The notes beneath the pieces are model-generated. The model saw only the letters and a list, made by a program, of their open reading frames with translations, was not told the DNA's origin and searched no databases. DNA of 64,000 nucleotides from GCA-2717185 sp964474755 (lineage in GTDB: Bacteria; Pseudomonadota; Alphaproteobacteria; UBA8366; GCA-2717185): positions 1 through 64,000 of the forward strand of contig CAYYUG010000011.1 of assembly GCA_964474755.1 (NCBI GenBank), read 5' to 3'. The position numbers were made by a program, and so were the translations under genes. Every line of letters begins with the position of its first letter. Position 1 is the stretch's first letter. This document shows, piece by piece, positions 51,069 to 59,758 of this stretch.

Positions 51069-52010
51069 TCACTCCTCCGGCGGCGGAACAGCGCCTACCT
51101 GTTCGGTAATGATCTTGTAGTGCTCCGGCCGCCGGTGTGCTTCAAAGTTAAAGATAGTCGTTTTGTTGAATGTGCAATCGTCAAGATCGCAATCGGCAAC
51201 GATCAATTCATCGCCAAGCGTATGCGCCTGCGCCACGATTTCACCCGACGGCGCGACAATGATACTGCCGCCCATCAGGTCGCACCCCTCCTCCAGCCCG
51301 GCCTTGGCCACGCCGACGACCCATGTGCCGTTCTGATAGGCGCCCGCCTGCATGGTAATGTGGTTATGCATCATGCGTACGTGGAACGGTTCTGGCCCTA
51401 CTGCGTTGGCTGCCGGCGTATTGTATCCGAGCATCACCATCTCAACTCCCTGCATACCCATTACGCGGAAGGTCTCCGGCCAACGCCGGTCATTGCAAAG
51501 GCACATACCCATTACCCCCCCCATGGTGCGCCAAACCGGAAAACCGAAATTGCCAACCTCAAAATATCCTTTCTCGAGATGCTGCCAAGGCCGTTCCGGC
51601 TCGTGTTCCGAATGGCCCGGCAGATGCACCTTGCGGTAGCGGCCAACAATATTGGACTCGCGATCAACCAGGATCGAAGTGTTGTACCGGTGCGTCTCTC
51701 CATCTTCGACCGTCTTCTCCGCATAACCGAGATAGAAGCCAATTCCGTACTCCCGCGCGCGATCGAAAAGGGGCTTCGTCTTCCGATCTGGCATTTTGCT
51801 TTCAAAAAAAGAATCAATCTCGCTCTGGCTTTCCATCCACCAGCGCGGGAAGAAAGTCGTCAGGGCCAATTCGGGAAAGACAACCAAATCGCAGCCACGC
51901 GCGTGTGCTGTATCCAAAAGTGCCAGCATACGGTCGACGACGGCCGTCCGGCTGTCGGCACGCGCGATCGGTCCCATCTGCGCACCACCAACGGTAATTA
52001 CTCTCGACAT
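51069..52010 (-). CDS. N-carbamoyl-D-amino acid hydrolase (nitrilase superfamily)
   Basis: Hydrolyses N-carbamoyl-D-amino acids to D-amino acid, CO2 and ammonia. The 313-aa protein matches the Agrobacterium D-carbamoylase pattern strikingly well by memory: ARGCDLVVFPELALTTFFPR, GRYRKVHLPGHSE and MCLCNDRRWPETFRVMG. The catalytic triad Glu47, Lys127 and Cys172 sits at the same positions as in that enzyme. It is transcribed with the racemase downstream. A 10-base palindrome lies about 55 bases upstream of its ATG. Confidence 0.93.
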   Translation of the reverse strand: MSRVITVGGAQMGPIARADSRTAVVDRMLALLDTAHARGCDLVVFPELALTTFFPRWWMESQSEIDSFFESKMPDRKTKPLFDRAREYGIGFYLGYAEKTVEDGETHRYNTSILVDRESNIVGRYRKVHLPGHSEHEPERPWQHLEKGYFEVGNFGFPVWRTMGGVMGMCLCNDRRWPETFRVMGMQGVEMVMLGYNTPAANAVGPEPFHVRMMHNHITMQAGAYQNGTWVVGVAKAGLEEGCDLMGGSIIVAPSGEIVAQAHTLGDELIVADCDLDDCTFNKTTIFNFEAHRRPEHYKIITEQVGAVPPPEE

Positions 52011-52063
52011 CGTCGTTTCCCCTATTCGCTGTGTCGCTTCGTATCTAAAAGCAACCCGATTGA

Positions 52064-52153
52064 CGTTGCAACGAATCCATTAAGGCGACAGCAGCGCGAA
52101 GTTACGTTGACGCAATATTGATCCATTTGCAGAGATGTGTATGATTCGTTGCA
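52064..52153. promoter_or_regulatory. Palindrome and distant inverted repeat in the carbamoylase/emrA divergent region
   Basis: CGTTGCAACG (52064-52073) is a perfect 10-base palindrome. Overlapping it, TGCAACGAATC (52067-52077) recurs as its exact reverse complement GATTCGTTGCA at 52143-52153, 65 bases further on. Such paired sites in a divergent promoter region are typical of operators that permit looping or bind a dimeric repressor. No regulator gene is adjacent. The rest of the 353-base gap (52011-52363) shows nothing else I can name. Confidence 0.45.
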
Positions 52154-52363
52154 TTAATAATAAGAGCGCTTTGCCACCGCCTGTGGCATCCGAGGCAGCT
52201 GAATTTTGTTGTGCGGTCGAACGTCGCAGTCAGTGAAATTCGGCGACGGATCGCTTTTGCGGTCTGGGAAATAGCCTCGGCAGATATCCGAAAGGCGTAA
52301 CGTACTCACGAAGGTCTTAGACCTTCCGGTAGCGGCGCGTCGTTATTGCAGGAGGAAGTTCGA

Positions 52364-53587
52364 GTGTCCGACGACACAAAATCGGAAACTGACGAAACCG
52401 ACGAGAAAAAAACGGAATCAGCACCCCTGCCGTCTCGACGTAATCGTGGTTGGGTTCGCTACATCATCCTTTTTCTCGTGCTAGTTATCGGCGGCTACTG
52501 GGGCTTCCAAGAAGTCCGCGGTCGTTTCACCCATGTCTACGAATACGATGCTCGCATCGCTGGCAGTCTGATCACCGTTAGCAGCCGCGTTGCCGGCTGG
52601 GTCACGCAAATGAATATTAGCGAGGGTGACGATATCAGCAAGGGCCAGGTCATCGTCCAAATTGATGCACGGGAATCCGAACTCCTGACCGAACAACTCG
52701 TAGCTCGCGTGCGAGGGGTCGACGCGGAGCGCAACCGTCTTATCGCTGAGAAAGGCCTTGTCGACAAGCAGACGCGGAGTCGCTATCAGACGCAGAAGTC
52801 TGAGCTAGCCGCCGCCGAGGCTGAGGTTTCCTCGCTCAAACCACAGCTCGAACTAGCGGGAACTGAGCTCAACCGAACCAAATCACTATTCCAAAAAAAG
52901 ATCATATCTCGTAAGCAATACGACGCAGACTTGGCACGCGAGCAGCAGCTTTCTGGCGAATTTCGTACTGCGGTCGCAGAAGTACAGGCGGCACGCGCCA
53001 AGCTGCTGGAGGCGGAAGCGGATCGAGCGCGCCTGAATGTTCTGGATGGCGAGGTCGCCAAACTGAAATACGAAGAAGGCTGGCTGCGCGCACAACTCCA
53101 GCAGCAAAAGCTAGACCTGTCAGACCGTAATATCCGGGCACCAGTCAAAGGTGTGGTAGACAAGACATTTGTTGAGGTGGGTGAATATGTCACACCAGGT
53201 CAGCGTTTGGCGCTCGTTCACAATCCGGATCGTATATGGATTGAAGCGAACGTTAAGGAAACAGAAGTTCGAAAACTCAGTATTGGCCAACAGGTCGACG
53301 TATCGGTCGACGCTTATCCTGGCGAAGGCTCGATTGATAAGATCCTTAGCATGGTCGGTATAGAATCGCATGACAACGGCAGTACTGAAGAGGGTTTCGT
53401 AGGCCATGTCATCGCCATCGGCAACTCCACGACGGCGGAATTCGCACTACTACCCAGCCCGAACCCGAGCGGCAACTTCACCAAGATCACGCAGCGGCTT
53501 CCTGTGCGCATTGCAATTGACCAGAAGGAGCGCAAGCTCCGTCCAGGGATGATGGTCGAGATTAATATTGACATCCGCGACAAGTAG
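52364..53587 (+). CDS. HlyD/EmrA-type membrane fusion protein
   Basis: Periplasmic adaptor linking an inner-membrane pump to an outer-membrane channel. The start is GTG at 52364, since GGAGGAAG lies just before it; this gives 407 aa. It has a charged cytoplasmic tail, one membrane helix (about 31-48), a barrel-sandwich half (ITVSSRVAGWVTQMNISEGDDIS), a long coiled coil (about 110-220) and the second half NIRAPVKGVVDKTFVEVGEY. The C-terminal RPGMMVEINIDI is typical of EmrA. The EmrB-type transporter follows after 85 bases. Confidence 0.92.
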   Translation: MSDDTKSETDETDEKKTESAPLPSRRNRGWVRYIILFLVLVIGGYWGFQEVRGRFTHVYEYDARIAGSLITVSSRVAGWVTQMNISEGDDISKGQVIVQIDARESELLTEQLVARVRGVDAERNRLIAEKGLVDKQTRSRYQTQKSELAAAEAEVSSLKPQLELAGTELNRTKSLFQKKIISRKQYDADLAREQQLSGEFRTAVAEVQAARAKLLEAEADRARLNVLDGEVAKLKYEEGWLRAQLQQQKLDLSDRNIRAPVKGVVDKTFVEVGEYVTPGQRLALVHNPDRIWIEANVKETEVRKLSIGQQVDVSVDAYPGEGSIDKILSMVGIESHDNGSTEEGFVGHVIAIGNSTTAEFALLPSPNPSGNFTKITQRLPVRIAIDQKERKLRPGMMVEINIDIRDK

Positions 53588-53672
53588 AGACCCGGTGCCG
53601 GGCGCTCGCATCCCGCCCTATTATAACGTTTCCGCCTAAGCAGCCACATTTAAGCGAGGACAGGAAGGCAGC

Positions 53673-55238
53673 GTGGCGTCAGGCCCGACGATCGAAGACC
53701 GCTTTGCACAATTCGGTCCCAGCTATCGCTATTTAGTCACCTTCACCGGCATGCTAGGTGTCATTGCAATGGTGCTGTCGATCACCATTGTCAACGTCGC
53801 TGTACCAAGCGTCATGGGCGCATACGGTATTGGGCAGGACCTGGCACAGTGGATGGCCACCGCCTTCATCGCCACAATGACAATCAGTCAGTTGCTCAAC
53901 AATTGGTTGGTAGAAGCGTTCGGTCAACGCCTGACATTTCTACTAATTATCGTGGTCTTTTTTATCGGCACGGCAATCGCGGCGACCAGCCCGACTTACG
54001 ATTTCATTATCCTAGGGCGCATCCTGCAAGGCTTTTCGGCCGGGGTCAGCCAACCTCTAGTGATGGTCCTACTATTCCAGGTATTCCCGAAAAACCGTCG
54101 CGGCCTCGCTATGGGGTTGTACGGCATGGCTATCATGTTAGCGCCAGGGATCGGCCCGTTCATTGGCGGCCTCGCAATTGATAACCTTTCCTGGCGCTAC
54201 ATATTCTATATTCCCTTGCCGCTCTGCGCCGCCGCCTTCGTATTGGGAGCAATGTTAATGCCAGGCCCAATCGAGTGGCGCCGCCTGCCACCATTCGACT
54301 GGGCCGGGATCATTGTCCTAAGCATTGCTCTGATCAATCTATTGTCCGCCATGGCTGACGGGCAGCGATTCGGCTGGTCTTCAGACTTGATCCTGACAAG
54401 AACGATAACGGCGCTGGGCGCCATCACAATATTTGTCGCATTGCAGCTGAAAGCGAAATCGCCTCTCCTGGACATGACCTTATTCACTAATCCTGCCTTT
54501 TCTGCTGCGGTGCTAGTTGCGATTGTCTTTGGCTTTGGCAACATGGCATCAAGCTACGCGATCCCCGTCTTCGTGCAGACTGTAGGCGGTTATTCCGCTA
54601 CGGCAGCAGGCCTTGTCCTGATTCCAGCTGGGATCGTCCTGATAGTCCTGTTCCCCGTCTCTGGACGGGTGTCGGACCAGATACCTGCTCACTATCCGAT
54701 CGCGATCGGCCTGTTATTTTTCGCCCTCGGTACGGCACTGATGACGACCACAGACACCAATACCGCCTTCTGGACGGTCGCAATCTACACCGTGATCGGC
54801 CGCTTCGGGATGGGATTGATCATGCCGCCGCTGGTCTCCAGTGCTATGCGAACCTTGGAGACGGATCAGCTCAATCGCGGATCCGGCGCCCTAAACTTTA
54901 TGCGCCAGCTCGGCGGCTCGATCGGCATCAACTCGGTGGTCGTCCTTATCTCGCAACGCACCCTTTTCCATAGCGACTCATTGACTACAACTCAGACCCC
55001 GGCCAATCCAGTGAGCCGTGAATTCCTCGAAGCTGTGGAACACCTGCTCAATGAGAGCGGGGTGCCAGCAGCGATCCACCAACACGGCGCGTTGCACTAT
55101 TTGGGTAGTGTTATAGAAGCCCAGGCAGCGACCTACGGCTTCCAAGACGGCTTTAGTTTCATTAGCATTGTTTTTGTTTGCGCCTTGATCCCGGTTTGGA
55201 TATTGAAACGGGCAGGGCAGGGGAAAACCAATGTATAA
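53673..55238 (+). CDS. DHA2-family MFS drug/metabolite exporter (EmrB type)
   Basis: Proton-driven exporter with 14 predicted membrane helices. The 521-aa protein has the MFS motif-C-like stretch GMAIMLAPGIGPFIGGLAI in helix 5 and an early LAQWMATAFIATMTISQLLNNW region characteristic of EmrB. The start is GTG at 53673 with AGGAAGG upstream. It pairs with the EmrA-type gene before it and overlaps the universal stress protein gene after it by eight bases. It is the only complete transporter in the window; the exported compound is unknown. Confidence 0.93.
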   Translation: MASGPTIEDRFAQFGPSYRYLVTFTGMLGVIAMVLSITIVNVAVPSVMGAYGIGQDLAQWMATAFIATMTISQLLNNWLVEAFGQRLTFLLIIVVFFIGTAIAATSPTYDFIILGRILQGFSAGVSQPLVMVLLFQVFPKNRRGLAMGLYGMAIMLAPGIGPFIGGLAIDNLSWRYIFYIPLPLCAAAFVLGAMLMPGPIEWRRLPPFDWAGIIVLSIALINLLSAMADGQRFGWSSDLILTRTITALGAITIFVALQLKAKSPLLDMTLFTNPAFSAAVLVAIVFGFGNMASSYAIPVFVQTVGGYSATAAGLVLIPAGIVLIVLFPVSGRVSDQIPAHYPIAIGLLFFALGTALMTTTDTNTAFWTVAIYTVIGRFGMGLIMPPLVSSAMRTLETDQLNRGSGALNFMRQLGGSIGINSVVVLISQRTLFHSDSLTTTQTPANPVSREFLEAVEHLLNESGVPAAIHQHGALHYLGSVIEAQAATYGFQDGFSFISIVFVCALIPVWILKRAGQGKTNV

Positions 55239-55695
55239 GAAGATACTACTCGCGTATGATGGCAGTCCAGAGTACAGGGCCGCTTTGCGTCAAGGTGCCG
55301 AGATAGCTGAGTTCTGCAAGGCGGAAACCCATCTACTAGCCGTCATCACCTCTTCTACGACTATGCCCATTGCGGGCGGTGTTAACCCTTCGGATCTGGT
55401 GAACGAAGAACAGCGAGAAATCCGCAGCTATCTAGATGAGGGCGTCGAGCGGCTGCGCAGGCGGGGTATCAAGGCCGAAGGCAGGCTAGGCTACCGCGAC
55501 CCAGTCGACGAAATCACCGCGTCGGCACAGGAAATTAGGGCTGACTTGATAGTTGTCGGCCACCGACGCCGCAACACCATCGAGCGTTGGTGGCGTAAAT
55601 CCACGTCGAAAAATCTGCTTACCGTATCGCCGTGCGATGTGTTGGTATCGTTTTTACCTTCCGATTTCGAAGACGACTGGGGTACTTCGAATTAA
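55231..55695 (+). CDS. Universal stress protein family protein
   Basis: A 154-aa UspA-fold protein beginning MYKKILLAYDGSPEYRAALR. The nucleotide-binding loop, normally G-x2-G-x9-G-S/T, reads VVGHRRRNTIERWWRKSTSKN, so the second and third glycines are missing and ATP binding is doubtful. Its ATG lies eight bases inside the exporter gene, so it is translated with the pump. A stress protein fused into an efflux operon may sense or stabilise the pump; this is inference. Confidence 0.9.
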   Translation: MYKKILLAYDGSPEYRAALRQGAEIAEFCKAETHLLAVITSSTTMPIAGGVNPSDLVNEEQREIRSYLDEGVERLRRRGIKAEGRLGYRDPVDEITASAQEIRADLIVVGHRRRNTIERWWRKSTSKNLLTVSPCDVLVSFLPSDFEDDWGTSN

Positions 55696-55982
55696 CTGAA
55701 TACCACCTGTTGCTTGAACACAAAGCGATCCAAGAAACTCATGCCGCCGCGAAATTTTGATCACAAAACGCCCTACCGTAGAGGCTACAACGACATTTAG
55801 CAGAAAGGCTTCCGATCGGTTTGCCATCGAGATGCGTGATCATGTTGCCCTATTTCAACACGGCCTGTTCCGTAGCACTGCAAAAGCAGAATTATGCGAT
55901 TTCAGGTAGCAGTCTTGGCGGAACGCAGAGCCCCACCCTTTGCAACTCCGAAAAAGCCAGGATCTCAACCGCTTAATCCTGC

Positions 55983-56450
55983 TCAGCGCGCTTTCTGTGC
56001 GTAGTTTTGCAATATCGTGTGACTAGCGGTATCAGACAAAAGTGCTATCAGTCCAAAATGCGCCGGTTCCGGCCAGTCGCCAAACACAAACCATTCGAAG
56101 CCTTGGGTCTCCCAATTGATGTTTGGCTCGAATTCCGCCGCGACTGTCACTAAAAAATTGTAATAACGGAATCCGGAGGTGTGTTCGAAAACAAAGAGCG
56201 GGATAATTTCTTCCGGAGCCGCAAGACCGGCTTCCTCAGCCAGCTCGCGCAGAACCGCTTGCTCTGGTGATTCGCCCGAATCAATCGCTCCGCCCCAGGT
56301 GCCCCAGGTGTTAGGCTGCTGGCAATGTTCGGACCGATGCGGGATCAGGATACGGCCCGTCTCGCGCGCCAAGATCAGGCAACCGGCGGCGGCCCGGCCC
56401 CAAAAGCCAGTTTCACGCAAAGCCTTCATATGAGCGTGCCGATCTGTCAT
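55983..56450 (-). CDS. Nudix hydrolase (MutT-like)
   Basis: A 155-aa protein with a complete Nudix box GGAIDSGESPEQAVLRELAEEAGL (pattern G-x5-E-x7-RE-x2-EE-x-G). The preceding QQPNTWGTWGGAIDSG resembles ADP-ribose or dNTP-sugar Nudix enzymes. I start at the ATG at 56448-56450; the open frame continues further upstream but overlaps the divergent aminotransferase region. The substrate is unknown. The 287-base gap on its downstream side (55696-55982) shows no gene. Confidence 0.88.
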   Translation of the reverse strand: MTDRHAHMKALRETGFWGRAAAGCLILARETGRILIPHRSEHCQQPNTWGTWGGAIDSGESPEQAVLRELAEEAGLAAPEEIIPLFVFEHTSGFRYYNFLVTVAAEFEPNINWETQGFEWFVFGDWPEPAHFGLIALLSDTASHTILQNYAQKAR

Positions 56451-56587
56451 GATTTTGGCACCATATACAAATACATTCCCTGTTTGCTCGACAGGGAACC
56501 TAACGCAGGCCCTTGAACCATCGCAACTGTGCAGGCAAAAAGCCCATATCGCTGGAACTATCCCAGCGCTGTCCGCAGGAGAAACCG

Positions 56588-57490
56588 ATGGCCACTGGAA
56601 CACACGCCTACGAAGAAGACCCCAGGAACGAAACCGTTCTCATATACGTCAACGGCGAACTAGCGCCGCGCCCTGAGGCAAAAATTTCCGTCTTCGACAG
56701 CGGTTTTCTGCTGGGCGATGGGATGTGGGAAGGCATGCGTCTACATAACGGTAAGCTCGCATTCCAAGATCAGCATCTAGGCCGGCTGTACGAAAACCTG
56801 AAAGCCGTCGATATCGATATCGACATGTCGCAAGACGCGCTTACGGCGGAGATCATGCGTACCTGCAACGCCAACGATATGACAGACGACGTGCATATCC
56901 GCCTGATCGTAAGCCGCGGCCTAAAGAAAACCCCCTATCAGCATCCGAATGCCAATGTTGGCGGTACGACGATTGTCATCATTCCGGAGTACAAGAAGGC
57001 ACGGGAGGTCGAACCCCTCAGCCTCTTCACCGTGCATGTGCATCGTGGCACACCAGACACCCAGGATCCAAAATGGAACAGCCTGTCCAAGCTGAACTGC
57101 ATCGCCGCCTGTATCCAGGCCGATAAGGCAGGTGCTGACGAAGCGCTGATGCTCGACCCGCACGGCTTCGTTGCAACCTGCAACTCGACGCACTTCTTCA
57201 TCGTGCGGCAGGGCGAAGTTTGGACCTCAACTGGTGACTACTGTCTGCCCGGCATCACGCGCGGCAACATCGTAGCGCTGTGCCGCGAAAACGATATCCC
57301 AGTCTTTGAAAAAAACTTCTCTCTCACTGAAGTATATTGTGCAGAGGAAGCGTTCGTTACAGGCACCTTCGGTGGCTTGAGCCCAGTCGCCAGCGTCGAT
57401 GGCAGGACCTTGGGGCCCGGAAAACTTGGCCCCATGACGATGCAGCTGCGCGAGCTTTATCGCAATCTGATCGAGCAGGACTGCGCATGA
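56588..57490 (+). CDS. Class-IV PLP aminotransferase (D-amino acid / branched-chain type)
   Basis: Transfers amino groups between amino and 2-oxo acids. The 300-aa protein has the fold-type-IV start VFDSGFLLGDGMWEGMRL, Lys168 in WNSLSKLNCIAA as PLP lysine, and the phosphate-binding end LPGITRGNIVALCREN. It has features of both BCAT and D-amino-acid aminotransferase. The start at 56588 is preceded by GGAG. The next gene, a sulfotransferase-like protein, begins on its stop codon (ATGA). Coupling to the D-amino-acid route upstream is possible but not shown. Confidence 0.9.
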   Translation: MATGTHAYEEDPRNETVLIYVNGELAPRPEAKISVFDSGFLLGDGMWEGMRLHNGKLAFQDQHLGRLYENLKAVDIDIDMSQDALTAEIMRTCNANDMTDDVHIRLIVSRGLKKTPYQHPNANVGGTTIVIIPEYKKAREVEPLSLFTVHVHRGTPDTQDPKWNSLSKLNCIAACIQADKAGADEALMLDPHGFVATCNSTHFFIVRQGEVWTSTGDYCLPGITRGNIVALCRENDIPVFEKNFSLTEVYCAEEAFVTGTFGGLSPVASVDGRTLGPGKLGPMTMQLRELYRNLIEQDCA

Positions 57491-58221
57491 CCGCGCCACT
57501 GCGCATCGCAATGTGGTCCGGCCCACGCAACATTTCCACCGCGATGTTGCGATCCTTCGGCAACCGGGCCGACACATTCGTCACCGACGAACCATTTTAC
57601 GGCCACTATCTACGACAGACCGGACTGGACCACCCCGGACGCGACGAGGTTATCGCAGCACAGCCAGATGATTGGCGAAAGGTGGCAAAATGGCTTTGCG
57701 GACCTGTACCAGAAGGCCAAGCCATCTGGTACCAGAAGCATATGTCACATCACTTGCTGCCGGAGATTGAACAGGAATGGCTCAGTGGCCTCTCCCACTG
57801 CTTCTTAATCCGCGATCCACGCGAAGTACTGGTGTCTTACACACAAGTGCGCGAGACCGTAACGCTCGAAGATATCGGGCTGCCGCAACAGGCGGCTCTA
57901 TTCAACCGACTGCTCGACGAAAAGGGAACACCGCCGCCAGTGCTTGATGCTAAGGACGTACTCAGCGATCCAGAAAAATTGTTGCGTGCGCTGTGCGAGG
58001 CCATCGGCATGACGTTCACCGAGGCAATGCTATCCTGGCCACCAGGGCCGCGGACGACCGACGGCGTCTGGGGTAAATACTGGTACAGTTCAGTGAAAAA
58101 TTCGAAGGGTTTCGTCGCCTACAAACCGAAGCAAGTCCGTCTCTCACCTAATCTGGAAGAACTGGCTGCCAAATGTGCCCCCTATTATGAGCGCCTGCAC
58201 ACCCACCGGCTGGGACAGTAA
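57487..58221 (+). CDS. Sulfotransferase-fold protein coupled to the aminotransferase
   Basis: A 244-aa P-loop protein of the sulfotransferase superfamily: the PAPS-loop equivalent is IAMWSGPRNISTAML rather than PKCGTTW. The 3'-phosphate motif reads FLIRDPREVLVSYTQ. The unusual PRN-S loop may mean altered donor use. The C-terminus ends YYERLHTHRLGQ. Its ATG shares bases with the aminotransferase stop, so the two proteins are produced together and may act in one pathway. No PAPS synthesis genes are seen here. Confidence 0.82.
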   Translation: MTAPLRIAMWSGPRNISTAMLRSFGNRADTFVTDEPFYGHYLRQTGLDHPGRDEVIAAQPDDWRKVAKWLCGPVPEGQAIWYQKHMSHHLLPEIEQEWLSGLSHCFLIRDPREVLVSYTQVRETVTLEDIGLPQQAALFNRLLDEKGTPPPVLDAKDVLSDPEKLLRALCEAIGMTFTEAMLSWPPGPRTTDGVWGKYWYSSVKNSKGFVAYKPKQVRLSPNLEELAAKCAPYYERLHTHRLGQ

Positions 58222-58454
58222 GGAATGTTCCGTAGAAGGCTGCAGCGCGAAAGCTTCCATTGTCAAATTTAGGCGCAGGTAACCCCACTATGCCAGAGCG
58301 TGAAATCCGTTGCGGCTCGACCAGAATATTCTCCTGTCCCCTATGCCACTTCACGCGTTCCGCGCTTTTCTCGTCACTCAGCGAGCAATCGCCCGGTTAC
58401 TTTTCATAAAGACAACCTGTCCCACTGCAGCTCGAGCGTGGTAGAAATGCTTCC

Positions 58455-59648
58455 ATGTTTCAAACGTTAGACGACCTTGATTTCACCGGTCGCCGCGTCA
58501 TCCTGCGTGGTGATCTCAATGTGCCCATGAGCGATGGGCAGGTTACCGACGCGACCCGCCTCAACCGGCTCGCCCCTACTATCAACCAGCTCACGGAAGG
58601 CGGCGCCAAGGTCATAGTCATCTCCCATTTCGGCAGACCGAAAGGAAAGGTCGTGCCGGAGATGTCCTTGCGGCCCGTCGCTGCGGCCCTGTCCAAATCG
58701 CTGGGCGGAAGGCCGGTTAATTTCGCAGCTGACTGCATTGGCGAAATTGCGCAACAAGCGGTGGACGCGCTGTCCAATGGTGACGTCCTGCTAACAGAAA
58801 ACCTGCGCTATCACCCTGGCGAAGAAGCAAACGATCCAGCCTTCGTGGCGCAACTCGCTGCCCTGGGCGACCTATACGTCAACGATGCTTTCTCCGCGGC
58901 CCATCGTGCGCATGCATCCACCGAAGGTATCGCACACAAACTTCCCGCCGCCGCGGGCCGCAACATGGATGAGGAACTTAAAGCGCTCAGTGGAGCTTTA
59001 GACAACCCACAACGTCCGCTCGCCGCCATAGTCGGTGGCGCAAAGATATCGAGTAAGCTGGATGTGCTAGGCCATCTTGTGGCCAAGGTGGACCGACTAA
59101 TTATAGGCGGTGGCATGGCGAATACCTTCCTTTACGCTCAGGGTGTTGCGATCGGCGCAAGTCTGTGCGAGCACGATCTGGCCGATACTGCACGCGATAT
59201 CCTGGCGCAAGCCGAGACAAAGAACTGCAGTATCATGTTGCCAGAGGATGCCGTCGTCGCCGCAAAATTTGAAGCAGGTATGCCGTGCAAAACCGTGGCG
59301 TTGGATGCGGTACCGCAAGACCAGATGATCCTCGATTTCGGGTCAAAGAGCATCGCTGCGATCGAAGCACAGCTCACCGATTGCCGTACCCTGGTTTGGA
59401 ACGGTCCGCTTGGTGCGTTCGAGGTTCCACCGTTCGATGCAGCAACCGTCGCAGTGGCACAAGCCGCCGCGAAGATGACTGACGCTGGCAACATGGCGAC
59501 GGTGGCCGGTGGCGGTGACACGGTAGCGGCACTCGTCCATGCAGGCGTGTCAGAACGTTTTAGCTACGTTTCGACCGCGGGCGGCGCATTCCTGGAATGG
59601 CTTGAAGGCCGGACACTACCTGGCGTGGCAGCCCTGCAGCAGAATTAA
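58455..59648 (+). CDS. pgk: Phosphoglycerate kinase
   Basis: ATP-forming step of glycolysis and its reverse in gluconeogenesis. The 397-aa protein has RVILRGDLNVPMSDG (substrate arginine and Asp-Asn), VISHFGRPKG, NDAFSAAHRAHAST, the nucleotide-binding GGGMANTFL and the C-terminal TVAGGGDTVAALVHAGV loop. All are canonical. It stands alone, with a 233-base upstream gap that must hold its promoter. gap and fbaA, its common partners, are not in the window. Confidence 0.97.
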   Translation: MFQTLDDLDFTGRRVILRGDLNVPMSDGQVTDATRLNRLAPTINQLTEGGAKVIVISHFGRPKGKVVPEMSLRPVAAALSKSLGGRPVNFAADCIGEIAQQAVDALSNGDVLLTENLRYHPGEEANDPAFVAQLAALGDLYVNDAFSAAHRAHASTEGIAHKLPAAAGRNMDEELKALSGALDNPQRPLAAIVGGAKISSKLDVLGHLVAKVDRLIIGGGMANTFLYAQGVAIGASLCEHDLADTARDILAQAETKNCSIMLPEDAVVAAKFEAGMPCKTVALDAVPQDQMILDFGSKSIAAIEAQLTDCRTLVWNGPLGAFEVPPFDAATVAVAQAAAKMTDAGNMATVAGGGDTVAALVHAGVSERFSYVSTAGGAFLEWLEGRTLPGVAALQQN

Positions 59649-59758
59649 TCAATACCGCTATCGATTTTAGTTGTTCAGCTGGGCATCACCGTCCAGTGAC
59701 AAACAACCAAATCCCGGAAGGGCTTGTCTGGGCAGCGTCCACGGTCCAGATTGCCGGC

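Noticed and set aside
50946..52121. 391-codon plus-strand open frame
   Set aside because: Antisense to the D-carbamoylase, which has its full catalytic triad.
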